64,000 nucleotides of DNA from Homarus americanus (GCF_018991925.1 NW_024732415.1:128430-192429), one strand, 5' to 3'; numbered from the stretch's first letter, positions 33,790 through 45,302 are shown. A program made the numbers and translations. Notes: a model not told the origin generated them from the sequence alone.

Positions 33790-34814
33790 CTAGCCACCCG
33801 GGCGATCGGTCACGTCTCTGTCACGCACTGTTGGCAAATACTGGGCATGCACCGGCTCCTGAATGTACCTGAACCCGCTCCAGTGTTGGTCAAGTCTTCT
33901 CTTGAAAGAGCTCACACTCGGTGCCGTCACAACACTCTCTGGTAAATTGTTCCAAGAGTTTACAACCCTCACTCCGAAAAAGTTTGCCCTCACGGTTTTC
34001 TGGACTTGCGGCTTCTTCAATCTTGAGCTGTGACCCCTTGTGGGGCGAGCGTCCGCCAGCTCCAAGTAAGGACACTCAACTGAGTAGTGCCCCCTGAGAT
34101 GCTTATACACCTCAACTGGGTCCCCCCTTGCCCGTCTGTAGTATAAGCTAGGCAAGTTCAGGCGCTCCAATCTCTCAGGGTAGCTGAGGTGTCGAAGTGC
34201 AGGCACCAGTCTGGTGGCCCTCCTTTGAACATTTTCAACCAACTGACAGTCCCTAGCATATCTCGGGGACCAGATGGGGTGACAGTACTCCAGATGGGGA
34301 AGCACTTCACTCCTGAAGACGGTCCGTCTAGATATCTGAACGACCTTCTTATAAGACCCAATAATTTATTTGCCTGATTTACCTTCTTCTCACAATGGCC
34401 CGAGAACTTCAGCTCATTGTCAACATACACACCTAGGTCCTTCTCACACACAGTCTCAACTAGCGCAGTTTCTTCATCCCGTTGGGACATATGATACGCC
34501 TCCTTACCGTTGGTACGCCCCAGGTGCATCCTCTTACACTTCGTGACATTGAATCTTAGCAGCCATTTCTTCGACCATTCCTGGAGCCCACAGAGATCTT
34601 TCTGCAGCTCTTCACAGTCCGCTTGGTTCTTAATTTCCCGAAATAACTTGGCGTCATCGGCAAACATTTGTATGGAGGAGTGTACAACGTCAGGCATGTC
34701 ATTTATGAAACAAACAAACAACAGCGGGCCCAATACACTGCCCTGTGGTACCCCACTTGTGATAGGTACAGATGATTTCGTACCATTAATCACCACACAC
34801 TGCTTGCGGGTCAT
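33790..34814 (-). pseudogene. CR1-like RT catalytic part and C-terminus
   Basis: 34814-34158 carries VPQGSVLGPLLFVCFINDMP and the active box MFADDAKLF with both aspartates, then KDLGVYVDNELKFSGHCEKK. A frameshift near 34310 moves the rest to the frame 34305-33790 (PHLEYCHPIWSPRYARD, then NSWNNLPESVVTAPSVSSFK). Catalytic residues are intact, so the copy died recently. Confidence 0.85.
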
Positions 34815-35196
34815 GTAGAAAGTCTTCTATCCACGCTAGGACATTTCCCCGAATTCCGTACCCTTCCAGTTTGATTTTAAGCCTTTCGTGGGGTACACTG
34901 TCGAAAGCCTTGGCAAAATCTAGGTAAATACCACCCCGTTCCAGAATATGGGTCCAAATATCCAATACCTTGAACAATTGTGTTAAGCAGGAGCGCCCCG
35001 GCATAAAACCGTGTTGGCAATCTTGTACAAGGTTGTTTCGTATTAGATGTTCCATTGCGGCATCTCTGATAATACTCTCAAGTACTTTACATATTATGCT
35101 GGTCAGGCTCACCGGTCTATAGTTGTTCGTGGAGTGACGATCGCCCTTCTTGAAGACAGGACTCACATAAGCCACTTTCCATTCACTGGGGACCAT
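34786..35196 (-). pseudogene. CR1-like reverse transcriptase, blocks 2-4
   Basis: It contains VSPVFKKGDRHSTNNYRPVS, HGFMPGRSCLTQLF and YLDFAKAFDSVPHERLKIKL. The frame is lost near 34812, where a one-base-scale indel moves the continuation (RKQCVVINGTKSSVPITSGV) to another frame. Confidence 0.85.
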
Positions 35197-35655
35197 TTGT
35201 TCGTCCAGTTATTTACAAAACAGGATCTTCAGGGGCTCTGCAAGCTCGTTGCACAACTCTCTTAGCACTCTAGGATGCACCATGTCAGGTCCGGGACTTT
35301 TATGGACCTTTAGCCTGGACAGTTTATTTCTAATACCCTCTTCTGTGAACACAATGTGGGTCAGTGCTGTGTCGAACCGTCTGTCCTCAAACGCAGGAAG
35401 GTTAGTTGCATCCTCTCTTGTGAACACTGAGGAAAAGAAGCTGTTCAATGCCTCAGCTTTATCCTGGTCAGAATCTGCGTAACTACCATCCACCAGCTTC
35501 AGGTCTGATATTCCTACTCGCGTTTTCAATTTCGACTTTGCATAGCGGTAAAACGCCTTTGGGTTTGACTTGACCTCGCTTGCAACCAGCCTCTGGAACT
35601 CCTTTTCAGCCCTCCTACACTCTATCTTTGCTTGGTTTCTGGCTCTTGCATACAT
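35197..35655 (-). pseudogene. CR1-like linker segment before RT
   Basis: The frame has MYARARNQAKIECRRAEKEF, then NPKAFYRYAKSKLKTRVGIS and KVHKSPGPDMVHPRVLREL, the usual approach to RT block 1. It ends at an in-frame TAA (35203-35205) after ILFCK; the same frame continues directly into the next segment (MVPSEWKVAYVSPVFKKGD), so this is a single nonsense change. Confidence 0.85.
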
Positions 35656-35795
35656 CCTCCTGTCTTGCTCATCGTTTGACCCAACCCACGTCTTGAATTA
35701 CTGGGTTTTCTTCTGAATTTTGTCGACCGCCGCATGGTTCATGTGTAGGGATCCCCTCATATTCCTAGAAGCACTGGGTTTGGTCTTGGTCTTGG

Positions 35796-37541
35796 TACAG
35801 TATATTATAAATTCCTTATAATAACTTCCTGACATTGAATCATCATTTGGGATATAAAACTTCCATCACATGTCTTAATTTATTTTGAACATGACATACA
35901 GACAAGTTTTCGCTCTATCCTGTAGAGCTTAAGTGAACCAGAACACGTCTTAGTGATACATTATTCCCAAGAGGCATTTTTTAGTAAATATTTCCTTAAC
36001 TGCAACATTCGAAATATTAAAACAGAGTCAGAATAACATCATATTGACTATATGACGTCATCTTCCTCACCTCTAAGGAAAATGCAATCCTTTAGAAAAT
36101 TATTTTATACAGTTCATGATTTATAAACTTAAATAAAAAGTAACTTCCTTACAAATAGAGTCGTAAGTTTACTGTGGCTGGCTTATAGTAAGTGTAAATA
36201 ATATTATAAGCTAGTGACAAGTGTGAGTTATATCTACAGTCACACAATGCTGGGAGTACACAGTCGCATGTACAAGTTAACACAGAGTAGGAGTGAACAC
36301 TTGAGTGGATGAATGTCTAGCTCAGAGTAAGGTAAAAGAGAGGGAAGGAAATTGTGTCAAGAGAGAACCTGAGTGGTCATTTAACAAGAACAACACCACT
36401 CACACAACCATACTCCACCACACACCAACAGTGGCTAGGTGGAGATGATGTGCTGGAGGTATGGTGTGAACGCTAGAGTAAGGAAAGGTTGGAGTGGCAA
36501 CTCTGGGCTCTCAAGTTACACTGTTGTAAGAAAACTAATGAGAATTCTCCGGTAATGTCTTTGGTATTGAAACAAAATCTGAATCATATAAATCAGCTAT
36601 GTCTCAACTGTGTATGCACACCATTGTCTAAGTCGTTCAAATTTTCGTTTCCTGTAATGGGTTGAGAGATAAGTAATGAAGAGGGACCCTGTTAAATATC
36701 TATACGTTATTCATGTACTTTTAATGTCTTCCTCACACCTCCACCCAGACTAGCTTATACCTAATGACCACGTGACAGTCAGCTTTTGTTTGTCCCTTTG
36801 TTGATGTTCATCGATCTGGCATTTCCAGATAAATTACATCAAACACAAGAGCTTGGTCGATAACTACCGCTTGTGAGGTGGAGTAAATATGTCTGAATTC
36901 AGTTGTGTGGTTGGGTCACCTGTATGCTTCACCCCAAAGTCCCACGAGAACCAACAAATATCTTCTTCAACGAAAGTTTGAACGACGTACAAACTGTAAG
37001 AAAGTAGAATAGATTCAAAAGAAAGTAGAAATAAGTTCATAAAGAATGAAAGACTGGAGGACAAGTTACATATAAGAAGTGAAAGTATTGCTGTGAGAAC
37101 TAACTATCGCATGTTAAATCTGGAGTTTCTTAACTGTAATACTGGTACTGCTACTATTTCTACAACAATGCCATGTGAACAGAGCTTGCAGACTGTGATG
37201 TGGACCCCAGCTGGGTATTTTGAGCCAACGTGTATGAGACAATTTGCTCTATTCAAAATATTTAAATTCTTGACCTTAAAAAAATTCACAGGAGATTGAC
37301 AAAGAAAGCATTAGTTACAATCAACAAAAAATATATAATATGTACATTTTTTAGTGCGGCGACCAAAATGATAAGACACTATTACAACAACTGTGTGCAG
37401 GTGACGCGAGGGAAGGGGGCAGGTGACAGTAAACACGCAAACAGATAAACAAGCTTCTGTCAGTGTTTTAACCCAGCTTCTTGATCCCTTTTGTTCATCT
37501 CTTGGTTCTAACAGTCCTCTCGGCGCCCAAAGGCTCTCCGG
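35796..37541. other. AT-rich interval without a supported gene
   Basis: Only short frames without domain character. No TIRs or tandem arrays recognised. Confidence 0.45.
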
Positions 37542-37634
37542 GGTGTCTCAGAGGGTATTGCAAGGCATCAAAGGTGCCTCAGTGGACATCACAAGGCATC
37601 AATGGAGTCTCAGAGGACATTGCAAGGCATCAAG
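37542..37634. repeat. 31-bp tandem repeat, three copies
   Basis: Three units of the type GGTGTCTCAGAGGGTATTGC followed by AAGGCATCAAA, with few substitutions; a fourth decays after GAGACCCC. Confidence 0.85.
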
Positions 37635-38030
37635 GAGACCCCAAGTCGTACCAAAGAGTCTTATAAATGTTAAAAGGTTTCTAAAGATATATACAGATGC
37701 ACAAAGAAGTCTGAAGGAATCCTAGACGCTAAGTCCTCTACGAGCACAAAGCAAAGTTACATTCATCAGTATAAGACGGACTCGAGCAGGTTAGGTTCCA
37801 GATCCTCAAAGATTCATTGGTTAAATTTCTCTTCCATAGCTTGGGGAACAAGAGAACTTATCTGATAACGGTAGAGGCTTAGGGCAATTTCGACGCCATT
37901 TTGATATCGATTTTATACCTTAACTTACTTGAGTTATCAGATATGTTCTACCGTCTCCTGTTGAGGAAAATTTAGACATAAGATCCCCTGAGAACCAGAT
38001 CTTGGTGATCTATATAAGGCTGTTATCATA
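37635..38030. other. No gene recognised
   Basis: Ordinary AT-rich sequence. Confidence 0.5.
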
Positions 38031-38034
38031 TATA

Positions 38035-38345
38035 CGTACGTTAATACACTTAGTTGTTGTTCAGGTATACATTATACAATTATATATGGCAAATGTTTAC
38101 CTAGCACAGGTATACATTGCATATGTATACAATCCTAATATGTACATAACAGAGTTATACATATCTTATGTATATATACTTAAAATATACATAACACAGG
38201 TATACATAGCATAGGTATACGAACCTAAAATATACGTGGCACACGTATACATTGCACATCTATATATTACATTGGTATACCTACCATTTGCATACACCAT
38301 AGAGGTGTACACAGCACAGATATACATCATAATTATACATAACGT
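38035..38345. repeat. Degenerate TATACAT-rich repeat
   Basis: Repeated GTATACATTGCATA / GTATACATAGCATA / ATATACATAACACAG-like motifs at spacings of about 15-30 bp. The plus-strand frame 38002-38214 (YIAQVYIA-like) is a by-product. Confidence 0.75.
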
Positions 38346-38960
38346 AAGTAGTGTTACAAAAACTGGTCATATGGCAGACAATGGCCAGGGTGTCATTGGG
38401 CGCACGAGAAGTCAGGTTACCGTTAGGCGAAGAGGGTGCCGTTGGCTGCATGAAAGGTCGGGTTACCGCCAGGTGAAGCGAGTGTCGTCAGGCGCACGTA
38501 GAGTTACAGCCAGGCGAAGGTTTGTTCTTGAGCACCAGCTGAAGTACACACACGCATACACCCATACTATTGGACGCTAGGCGGGTCCTAGTGAGCTGTA
38601 GGGGATTGGACACACAGATATTAGGAAGTTATCGAAATAGGCGTGATGATTAATTAAACATTAAAAAAACTATTGAAACATCACTAAAATTAATTAAACA
38701 CTACATAAACAAAGAAAAGAATACTTTAACTCAACAATACTAATAATGAGTTAATCAAACACTACTGAAAGAGTCAAACAAACAAAATCAAACTTAGCGC
38801 TAATGTACTTACATAAACAAAAATAAAAGATAACGAAAGAAAAAAGAAAAGAAAAAAGACATACTTAAAATAAACACAATGTAACTAAGCTTATCTTTAA
38901 AATAATGCAGATAACAAGTATATTTTGCTGATGAATGGAGTGTATAGTTAATATAGGTAT
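38346..38960. other. AT-rich spacer
   Basis: Rich in AAACAAA/TTAATTAAAC; no gene or element end recognised. Confidence 0.45.
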
Positions 38961-39196
38961 GGTGCGGTCAGCTGTTGATATCTAAGGCTATTGATGGTGC
39001 GGTCAGCTGTTGATATCTAAGGCTATTGATGGTGCAGTCAGCTGTTGATATCTAAGGCTATTGATGGTGCGGTTCAACTGTTGATATCTAAGGCTATTGA
39101 TGGTGCAGTCAGCTGTTGATATCGAAGGCTATTGATGGTGCGGTCAGCCGTTGACATTTGATGGTGCGGTCAGCTGTTGATATTTAACATGGTGCG
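38961..39196. repeat. 35-bp minisatellite, about 6.5 copies
   Basis: The unit is GGTGCGGTCAGCTGTTGATA then TCTAAGGCTATTGAT. The last copies are shortened before the array ends at CATGGTGCG. Confidence 0.9.
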
Positions 39197-39449
39197 TCAT
39201 ACAGTATACCAGGACTGAGTATAACTCCTACCTGAGCTCGCTGGCCAGTGTTCCATCGTAGCCACAAGACACATAAGCATCCTCAAGTACTATAACCAAA
39301 CGCACCGCATCAACAGTTGAGAAAATTTATATGTGAATAAATACTGTAATATGCTTGAGCTTCAAACCTGTAACTAGAGAAATATAAATGGAGTATCATA
39401 TGAAAAACTATTCTACTGTCAATACTATTCCTGTGTTTTGGGGGACATT

Positions 39450-41597
39450 TTACACTCTAACGTATGAGCTTTCGGTCACTTCATTGGATGTATCACTTAG
39501 ACTTGAAATGAAGCTCGCACTTCTGGACTTGTTGTGACCAGCCTTCAAGTTCAACCTGTTGAGTGAGGTTTTGGTTGAGGAGTTAAGATTTGGAGGAGGG
39601 AGGGCAGTTAAGAAGGAGGTCGGTGAGGAGGGATATTGGAGGATTACGGTAGCAACAGTCTCCCCCGATCCCACTTGTGGTTGGTTCTCTACTGAGATTA
39701 ATTGCGTGTCTGAGGCTTTTGCTGTTATTTGCTGCAGGGATCCAGTGTGTTGTGTAAAGTAACTACTGTATGAACTACGCTCAGGCAAGTTAACTGCGCG
39801 GGCCTCGAGGCTGTGAGTAAAGTCACCCGTTAAATCTGTTGCTTCGCTTAATGCATTAGAAGCTGGTATGATGGGTGGTGTGACTCTATGGGGTGTGGTA
39901 GAACCTAACGCTTGACGAGGGAAGTGTCGTTTCACATTTTGTAGCTGCCATAGTAAGTTGGGGCCGTATTGGTGGAAGGCATCAACACCTGAAGGGAGAC
40001 TAAACCTGGGTACTGGGAATTCAGTGAAGCTCTCCACTGTGTCGTCATCATCATCAACAGTAATTGTCGTTATCGGAATGATGTGTTCAGAGAGGTCATT
40101 TGTATCACCGCGTTCAGTAGATTGTATTAGGGTAGGGGGTGAGGGCCTGTTGATGACAAAGTTACTGATTCTCCAGCCACTATCACCAAAGTCGTTGGTA
40201 AGTGTGTCGTGTGGGAGGCTGCTGGGAGTGACAGCAAAACTACTTGTTACTTCATTAGATCTTACAAAACTGGGCGGAAGATTTACCACAAAATTATCGC
40301 CAGGAAAGTTATCTAGTCTAGGATCTCTAAACTCTCCGGATACTTTATCATCCCCACCGCCAAAAGTGTTGCTGCTGATGCTACCACCACTACCGCTGTT
40401 GACGAAAGTAAAAAGTGAATTTTCAGGACCGGTGGACTCATTTGATGTGTCAGGGAAGGTTGTCTGTGCAGGATTGAATGTGGGAGGGACAGGAGGGTTG
40501 GTGACTGTGGTGGCTGGCCAGTAGGAGGTAGATGGAGGTCGAATAGGGCTTGGGGCAGGTGGAAGGGGTAGATCAGGTCTTGTGGAAGATGGAGTTGTGA
40601 AATCGTCTGTTATAATCCAGAAAGGTGTATTAGTAGAAGGTGGAGGGTTTGTGTATATGTTGGTCGGGGGCGCTGGTTGTGGCCTGATTGTGGTGGTAGG
40701 GACATATATGGGTGGAAGAGGTGTGGGTGGGAGTGGTCTAGGAGGGAGAGGTGTGGGTGGGTGTGGGAGAGGTGTGGGTGGGTGTGGGAGAGGTGTGGGT
40801 GGGTATGGTCTAGGTGGGAGAGGTGTGGGTGGGAGTGGGAGAGGTGTGGGTGGGAGTGGTCCAGGCGTGGGTTGGAGTGGGAGAGGCGTAGAGACCCCTA
40901 AACCTCCATGATGCACCACACAGGGAGTTGGACTTCCGTGATAGTGCCAATAAGGTTTAGAGGACAACACGGGCCTAGCAGTACCATAAGAGTGAGGTTT
41001 AGGTTTAATAGTGGTAGTGTAGGTGTGGGAGACCCAATCATGAGTGGGGTGAGGAACATATTCATTGCTGTTGCCTGGTCGCCCGTGTCCTGGCCAAGGC
41101 CTAGGAGGGTCGTACACTATGGCTGGGGGACAATGAATTACGTGGCACTTGGGGGTCACTGACACCACCACGGGCCTCGAAGTCTGGTAGGGCGCACCTG
41201 TAGGGGGAACGGCGTAGCTGGAGGTAGGTACTGGTGGTGGATGGTGAGGCACGGGGGCTGGGTGGTGAGGCACGGAGGGGACGCCATATCCAGTGTCGAC
41301 TAGGACGATATCTTCAGGTTTTGGGGCACCGTATGGGATGTGGCCCGTGGGGGGAGCACCGTAACTGGTCGGGGGAGGGCCATAGGTTGCCTTGGGGGGA
41401 GGGCCGTAGCTGGCCTTGGGAGGAGGACCGTAACTGGCCTTGGGAGGAGGACCGTAACTGGCCTTGGGAGGAGGACCGTAACTGGCCTTGGGAGGAGGCC
41501 TTGGGAGGAGGACCGTAGCTGGCCTTGGGAGGAGGACCGTAGCTGGCCTTGGGAGGAGGACCGTAGCTGGCCTTGGGAGGAGGACCGTAACTTTGCA
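39450..41597 (-). CDS. Proline-rich secreted protein, last exon (frame broken)
   Basis: The acceptor TTTGTTTCCACAG precedes 41597, and the previous exon ends in phase 1, giving [13 protein letters not shown]. The exon encodes YGPPPKAS octapeptide repeats, then [14 protein letters not shown], a long block of [15 protein letters not shown] repeats (about 40860-40690), and a Ser/Thr-rich, less repetitive C-terminus ending SYVRV. A 13-bp direct duplication at 41486-41511 (CCTTGGGAGGAGG twice) shifts the frame, so the entry frame stops near 41314. The downstream 700 codons are open in the other frame and continue the same YGPPPKAS repeat. Without the extra 13 bp all three visible exons form one frame to the stop at 39450. 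Family is uncertain; cuticle or other extracellular-matrix protein is the best guess. Confidence 0.8.
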   Translation of the reverse strand, partial: CKVTVLLPRPATVLLPRPATVLLPRPATVLLPRPPPKASYGPPPKASYGPPPKASYGPPPKASYGPPPKATYGPPPTSYGAPPTGHIPYGAPKPEDIVLVDTGYGVPSVPHHPAPVPHHPPPVPTSSYAVPPTGAPYQTSRPVVVSVTPKCHVIHCPPAIVYDPPRPWPGHGRPGNSNEYVPHPTHDWVSHTYTTTIKPKPHSYGTARPVLSSKPYWHYHGSPTPCVVHHGGLGVSTPLPLQPTPGPLPPTPLPLPPTPLPPRPYPPTPLPHPPTPLPHPPTPLPPRPLPPTPLPPIYVPTTTIRPQPAPPTNIYTNPPPSTNTPFWIITDDFTTPSSTRPDLPLPPAPSPIRPPSTSYWPATTVTNPPVPPTFNPAQTTFPDTSNESTGPENSLFTFVNSGSGGSISSNTFGGGDDKVSGEFRDPRLDNFPGDNFVVNLPPSFVRSNEVTSSFAVTPSSLPHDTLTNDFGDSGWRISNFVINRPSPPTLIQSTERGDTNDLSEHIIPITTITVDDDDDTVESFTEFPVPRFSLPSGVDAFHQYGPNLLWQLQNVKRHFPRQALGSTTPHRVTPPIIPASNALSEATDLTGDFTHSLEARAVNLPERSSYSSYFTQHTGSLQQITAKASDTQLISVENQPQVGSGETVATVILQYPSSPTSFLTALPPPNLNSSTKTSLNRLNLKAGHNKSRSASFISSLSDTSNEVTESSYVRV

Positions 41598-41708
41598 CTG
41601 TGGAAACAAAAGAGAAAAATAATTAATCAGACTGTACTTAATGACTGCAGACTTTATAGCTATATCAGTTTATAAGGCAGGGTACTACAGACTCACTGAG
41701 TGTTATAC

Positions 41709-41982
41709 CTGGCACCACGTAGACGGGGTAGCCGCCCTTGCTGCCGCCCTTGTTGCCGCCCTTGTTGCCCTTACTGGTGAAGGACTTAAACTTGTCCTGC
41801 AGGTCACCGATGAACTTGTCTTTCATGGCATCAAAACTTCCTTTCATTTTGTCAAAACCTCCTTTCATTGAGTCATAGCCTCCTTTCATAACATCATAGC
41901 CGCTCTTGATTTTATCCTTGATTCCCTTCAGTGCGTAATCCTTGGCTTTGATGATCGAGCCTAAGCCAAATGAACCTTTGCC
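41709..41982 (-). CDS. Proline-rich secreted protein, middle exon
   Basis: Bounded by an acceptor (TTTTTTCCCCAG before 41982) and a donor (CCAG then GTATAACAC after 41709), 274 nt, entering in phase 0 and leaving in phase 1. It encodes GKGSFGLGSIIKAKDYALKG, then a heptad series MKGGYDS, MKGGFDK, MKGSFDA, MKDKF, then a basic glycine-rich stretch (NKGGNKGGSKGG) and YPVYVVP. The heptads predict a short amphipathic or coiled segment in an otherwise proline-rich chain. The splice sites join this exon in frame with its upstream neighbour. Confidence 0.8.
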
Positions 41983-42044
41983 CTGGGGAAAAAATATTTA
42001 TCTTACGTTAAGTGAGTTTTGATGATGATGAAAATAATAAGAAA

Positions 42045-42057
42045 ATAAAAATAAATA

Positions 42058-42123
<66 letters not shown>
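42045..42123. repeat. (AAT)n microsatellite in an intron
   Basis: An almost pure AAT/TAA repeat in the intron between the first two visible exons of the proline-rich gene. Confidence 0.95.
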
Positions 42124-42182
42124 CAAATGTGACAACACTAAAGATGAAACAGATGTAAACAAAACTAGTCATTTATATTTAC

Positions 42183-42503
42183 CTTCCCTTTGCCTTTGCC
42201 ATAGCTGGGTCGGGGTGCGTAGTGCATGATAACAGGGGGTGGACCATAATGGGCTGTTGGAGGAGGTCCGTAGGTTGCTTTTGGCGGCCCGTAGGTTGCT
42301 TTTGGCGGTCCGTAGCTTGGTGAAGGTGGAGGGCCGTAGCTTGGTGAAGGTGGAGGGCCGTAGCTTGGTGAAGGTGGAGGGCCGTAGCTTGGTGAAGGTG
42401 GAGGGCCGTAGCTTGGTGAGGGTGGATGGCCATAGCCAGTGGAAGGAGGTGGATGGTCAGCCAAGGCGAGGCCAGCCAGAGCGACCAAAAGCATTACGTA
42501 CAC
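42183..42503 (-). CDS. Proline-rich secreted protein, signal-peptide exon
   Basis: The acceptor TTTGTTTTTTGAACAG precedes 42503 and the donor GGGAAG/GTAAAT follows 42183; the exon is 321 nt, phase 0 at both ends. It reads [20 protein letters not shown], a secretion signal probably cleaved after the LALA, followed by five YGPPPSPS octapeptides, two YGPPKAT units and a [10 protein letters not shown] end. The true start may be two or so residues encoded by an upstream exon (not found); the internal methionine at 42494 is the alternative. This small-first-exon arrangement is common in arthropod cuticle-protein genes. Confidence 0.8.
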
Positions 42504-42577
42504 CTGTTCAAAAAACAAACAAGACAATGTAAATAATGAACTTAGGTCACAGCGGTACTCCCTCCATCTGGTGACTA

Positions 42578-42758
42578 TTGTATTGATTATTTACAAAAGT
42601 TCTGAAGCGAATTTTAATCGCCAAGTGTTAGCCGAACCCAAAGCAGCTTGTCCTGATGGGCGGAAATGCATTAACTCCATCTTGATCAGTTCCTTTGGGT
42701 CAGGCTAATATTCGACGATCAAAACTCACTTCAGGACTTTTGTAAATAATGAATATAA
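42578..42758. mobile_element. Fold-back MITE-like element
   Basis: The left arm has ATTATTTACAAAAGTTCTGA and GTTAGCCGAACCCAAAG; the reversed right arm has ATTATTTACAAAAGTCCTGA and ATTAGCCTGACCCAAAG. Arms of about 57 bp enclose about 50 bp. It lies directly upstream of the signal-peptide exon, probably in the first intron. No coding. Confidence 0.75.
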
Positions 42759-43285
42759 AACCCTGTATACCGTATATTGCCAAATGGATTAATAAATAAG
42801 TTAGTTAAAGTTTCGAGAACAATATTATGGAGTCTGAAGTTATGAAATACAACCTAAGTTGATTTAGGACCGAGTTTTCCTTGTCCTATTGAAGTCACGG
42901 CCACCACACCAAATGATCAAGGTACTTTATAGCAATTTATATTCAGTTAATAAAAAAAAATAGTTTTGTGTTCCACAATTTATTTATTCAGATGAGTTTA
43001 AATTCTGGTATTTTATTTTTAAGGATTTCCAATGGGAGTCTCAGCCAGGAGAGCAATTATTGTGTGGTGGTCAGGGTAAAGTATCCACCGAACATCCCCC
43101 TTCACTAAACACCACAGTACCACAGCATCAGAGGCTCTCCTAGTCCCTTCTGCTCATTCCGTATTCAGTCCGCAGCACATAGCACTTTCTAGTCCCCCTT
43201 TGGAATGTGGATAAATTCTCTCCCTCTCTCTTTCCAAGTTAAGATGTTTGTCTTTTCTTTAAGCCTAATCGCCCTTTTGTCTGTC
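42759..43285. other. Upstream region of the proline-rich gene
   Basis: Probably intron 1 or promoter territory; no first exon could be identified with confidence. Confidence 0.35.
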
Positions 43286-43610
43286 TTTCTCTTCATCATC
43301 ACCACCACCATCACCATCACCATCATCACTACCATCATCATCGTCACCACCAATACCATCAGTCCATCACCACCACTATACTACCATCACCATTATCGTC
43401 ATCACCAACTACCATCAGTCCATCACCACCACTATACTACAAATACCATCATCATCATCACCAACATCATCGTCACTACCACCATCTCCACCACCATCAT
43501 CATCACCACCACTACCATCAGTCCATCACCATCACTATACTACCATCATCAACACCACTACCATCACCACCACCACCATCAGAGTGCCTGCATCAATATC
43601 ACCATTAACA
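43286..43610. repeat. CAT/CAC trinucleotide-rich minisatellite
   Basis: Mixed ATC and ACC triplets, with larger internal repeats of the type CCATCAGTCCATCACCACCA then CTATACTACCATCA. It gives histidine/threonine/isoleucine-rich chance frames. Confidence 0.9.
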
Positions 43611-44340
43611 CTTTAAGGGGTCATCACCTCTCTACCACAGTTAAGGGCGTTTGACCCCTAGAGGTCATCACTAAACATTTCCTCCTTTCTCGACGGGCAG
43701 GGGGTGGTGAGGGTGGCGCAGGGGCTGGTGTGGGTGGCGCAGGGGCTGGTGGTTGGGCGTTGTGTATGGGTGTATGGGAAGGGTTTGGATGCATGGGAGA
43801 GGTGTGAGCAGGTGGGATCTCCGTGAGACAGCTCGATACATTTCCACACCTACAATTAAAGGAGAAATTAACAAACCAACTTAATAAATTCATCTTTGTG
43901 TTATAAAAGGTGAATCCATTACGTAAAAAATTTAACAAACATTACTCTGAGAATGATGGGAGTTGTATTAGTTGGCGCATGGGGCAGACTGCTCCAAAAC
44001 CAGGGTTCACAGTTAACAATATCACGTTCCGACCCTCGTATTCTACTATTTCCTGTTGACGAGCGGCCCTCTGGATGATTCAGGGAAACTATCTGTATTG
44101 TTGACGATCAAACAGGAAGGCAGGTAAAGTTCCGGGTCATATAAGGAAGGTCACGGAGGGAGGCGGGGAACTTTTACAACAACAAGTGATGATGAGAAAG
44201 TGAAACATTTTTTATAGGAGTGAACATGAGGATGTTTTTATAGAGAATGAAAAATATTATATATATGGCTGGAGAAAACGTAAATAATGGAAGGAAAACC
44301 AGACATAAAAGAAGCAAAACGAAAATCAGTAAAATCAATT
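43611..44340. other. Spacer with a short GGTGGCGCAGGGGCT repeat
   Basis: Around 43700-43760 a GGGTGGCGCAGGGGCTGGT motif is repeated two to three times. The minus-strand frame across it (Pro/Ala/His) is a by-product. No gene supported. Confidence 0.5.
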
Positions 44341-44345
44341 ATCTA

Positions 44346-44346
44346 C

Positions 44347-44396
<50 letters not shown>
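44346..44396. repeat. (GT)n microsatellite
   Basis: A pure TG dinucleotide run of about 50 bases. Confidence 0.98.
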
Positions 44397-44461
44397 GGGA
44401 AGATGAAGAGCACAGGAGAAAGTTGAGGTGAAAGTTTAGACACAGAAGTACCCAACTCCTG

Positions 44462-44692
44462 CTCCTTAAAACTAATAAACGCTTCCCTTAAAACTATTAA
44501 ATGATTCCCTCAAAACCATTAAACGCTTCCCTTAAAACTATTAAACGCTTCCCTTTAAATTAAAACACTTCCCTTTAAATTAAAACACTTCCCTTAAAAC
44601 TATTAAAAGCTTCCCTAAAAACTATTAAACGCTTCCCTTAAAACTATTAAACGCTTCCCTTTAAATTAAAACACTTCCCTTAAAACTATTAG
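44462..44692. repeat. 22-bp AT-rich minisatellite
   Basis: The unit AAACTATTAAACGCTTCCCT plus TA is repeated about ten times, with a variant lacking the ACTATT part (TTTAAATTAAAACACTTCCC). Confidence 0.9.
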
Positions 44693-44839
44693 GAGTGAAT
44701 AAATTCCTAAACCGAGAAAAGTTTTGTGAAACACTTAATAATTATTGACAGGTTAAGAATATTCTAATTTTCTGGAAGTTTTGACCAAATTTTGTCTTAT
44801 TCTTCTTTTGTTTTAACTTAGTAGCTCGTGTGTGGTGTA

Positions 44840-45095
44840 ATGAAGATGCTGGTGGTACAATGGCAGTGAACTTGCTTCTTACAAATAAGTCCCGGGTTCG
44901 AGCCTGCGGTGGATATGGGGAGGTATGGTCGGTACTGAACTCTCCCAGGCGCCGAGGTGTTCCCCTGTGCTAACACTAGACTGGGGGACGACAAACACTG
45001 GAGGCTTTAAACAACACACCACCTTTCTTCCCCCAACAAAGGGATAGGTTAAATATTTACTCCGTTTCACCGAAGACGTTAGGTTAGGTTAGTAG
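44840..45095 (+). mobile_element. tRNA-headed SINE ending in TTAGG-like tail
   Basis: The head has GCTGGTGGTACAATGGCAGT (A-box-like) and GGGTTCGAGCC (B box). The body (GGGGAGGTATGGTCGGTACT, then CACTAGACTGGGGGACGACA) differs from the SINEs at 27806 and 59117, so this is another family. It ends near TTAGGTTAGGTTAG. Confidence 0.6.
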
Positions 45096-45302
45096 TGATG
45101 ATATATAAAATTTCATAATACTGATAAATGAACTTTTGACATGACGAGTTTAGAAGCGAGATAACAGTGTAGTGATGCGTCAGTACAAGACTCGCTGGAA
45201 GGCTGTGTCATCACTACTCCCGGTCAACAGGTTCTTGCCTCTCTGACTGGATATTCATGTTTAGTAAAAACCCGTTAGAAGTGTCTGTGATCGCTCAAAC
45301 AA

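Larger units (their letters stand above)
33660..35795 (-). mobile_element. CR1-like non-LTR retrotransposon, 5'-truncated
   Basis: Minus-strand coding runs from about 35790 (KTKPSASRNMRGSLHMNH) to 33790. It contains the linker, complete RT blocks (VSPVFKKGD, NNYRPVSLTSIICKVLES, LDFAKAFDSVPHERL, GVPQGSVLGPLLFV, MFADDAKLF) and the C-terminal region ending in WNNLPESVV and a Pro/Arg-rich tail. Only a few lesions break it: stops near 35675 and 35203, and frameshifts near 34812 and 34310. The endonuclease is absent through 5' truncation. Assignment to CR1 within the jockey-like LINEs rests on motif style. Confidence 0.85.

Noticed and set aside
39958..41675. Plus-strand frames opposite the proline-rich gene (188, 111, 109 codons)
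   Set aside because: They are antisense shadows of proline codons; splice sites, signal peptide and repeats all support the minus strand.
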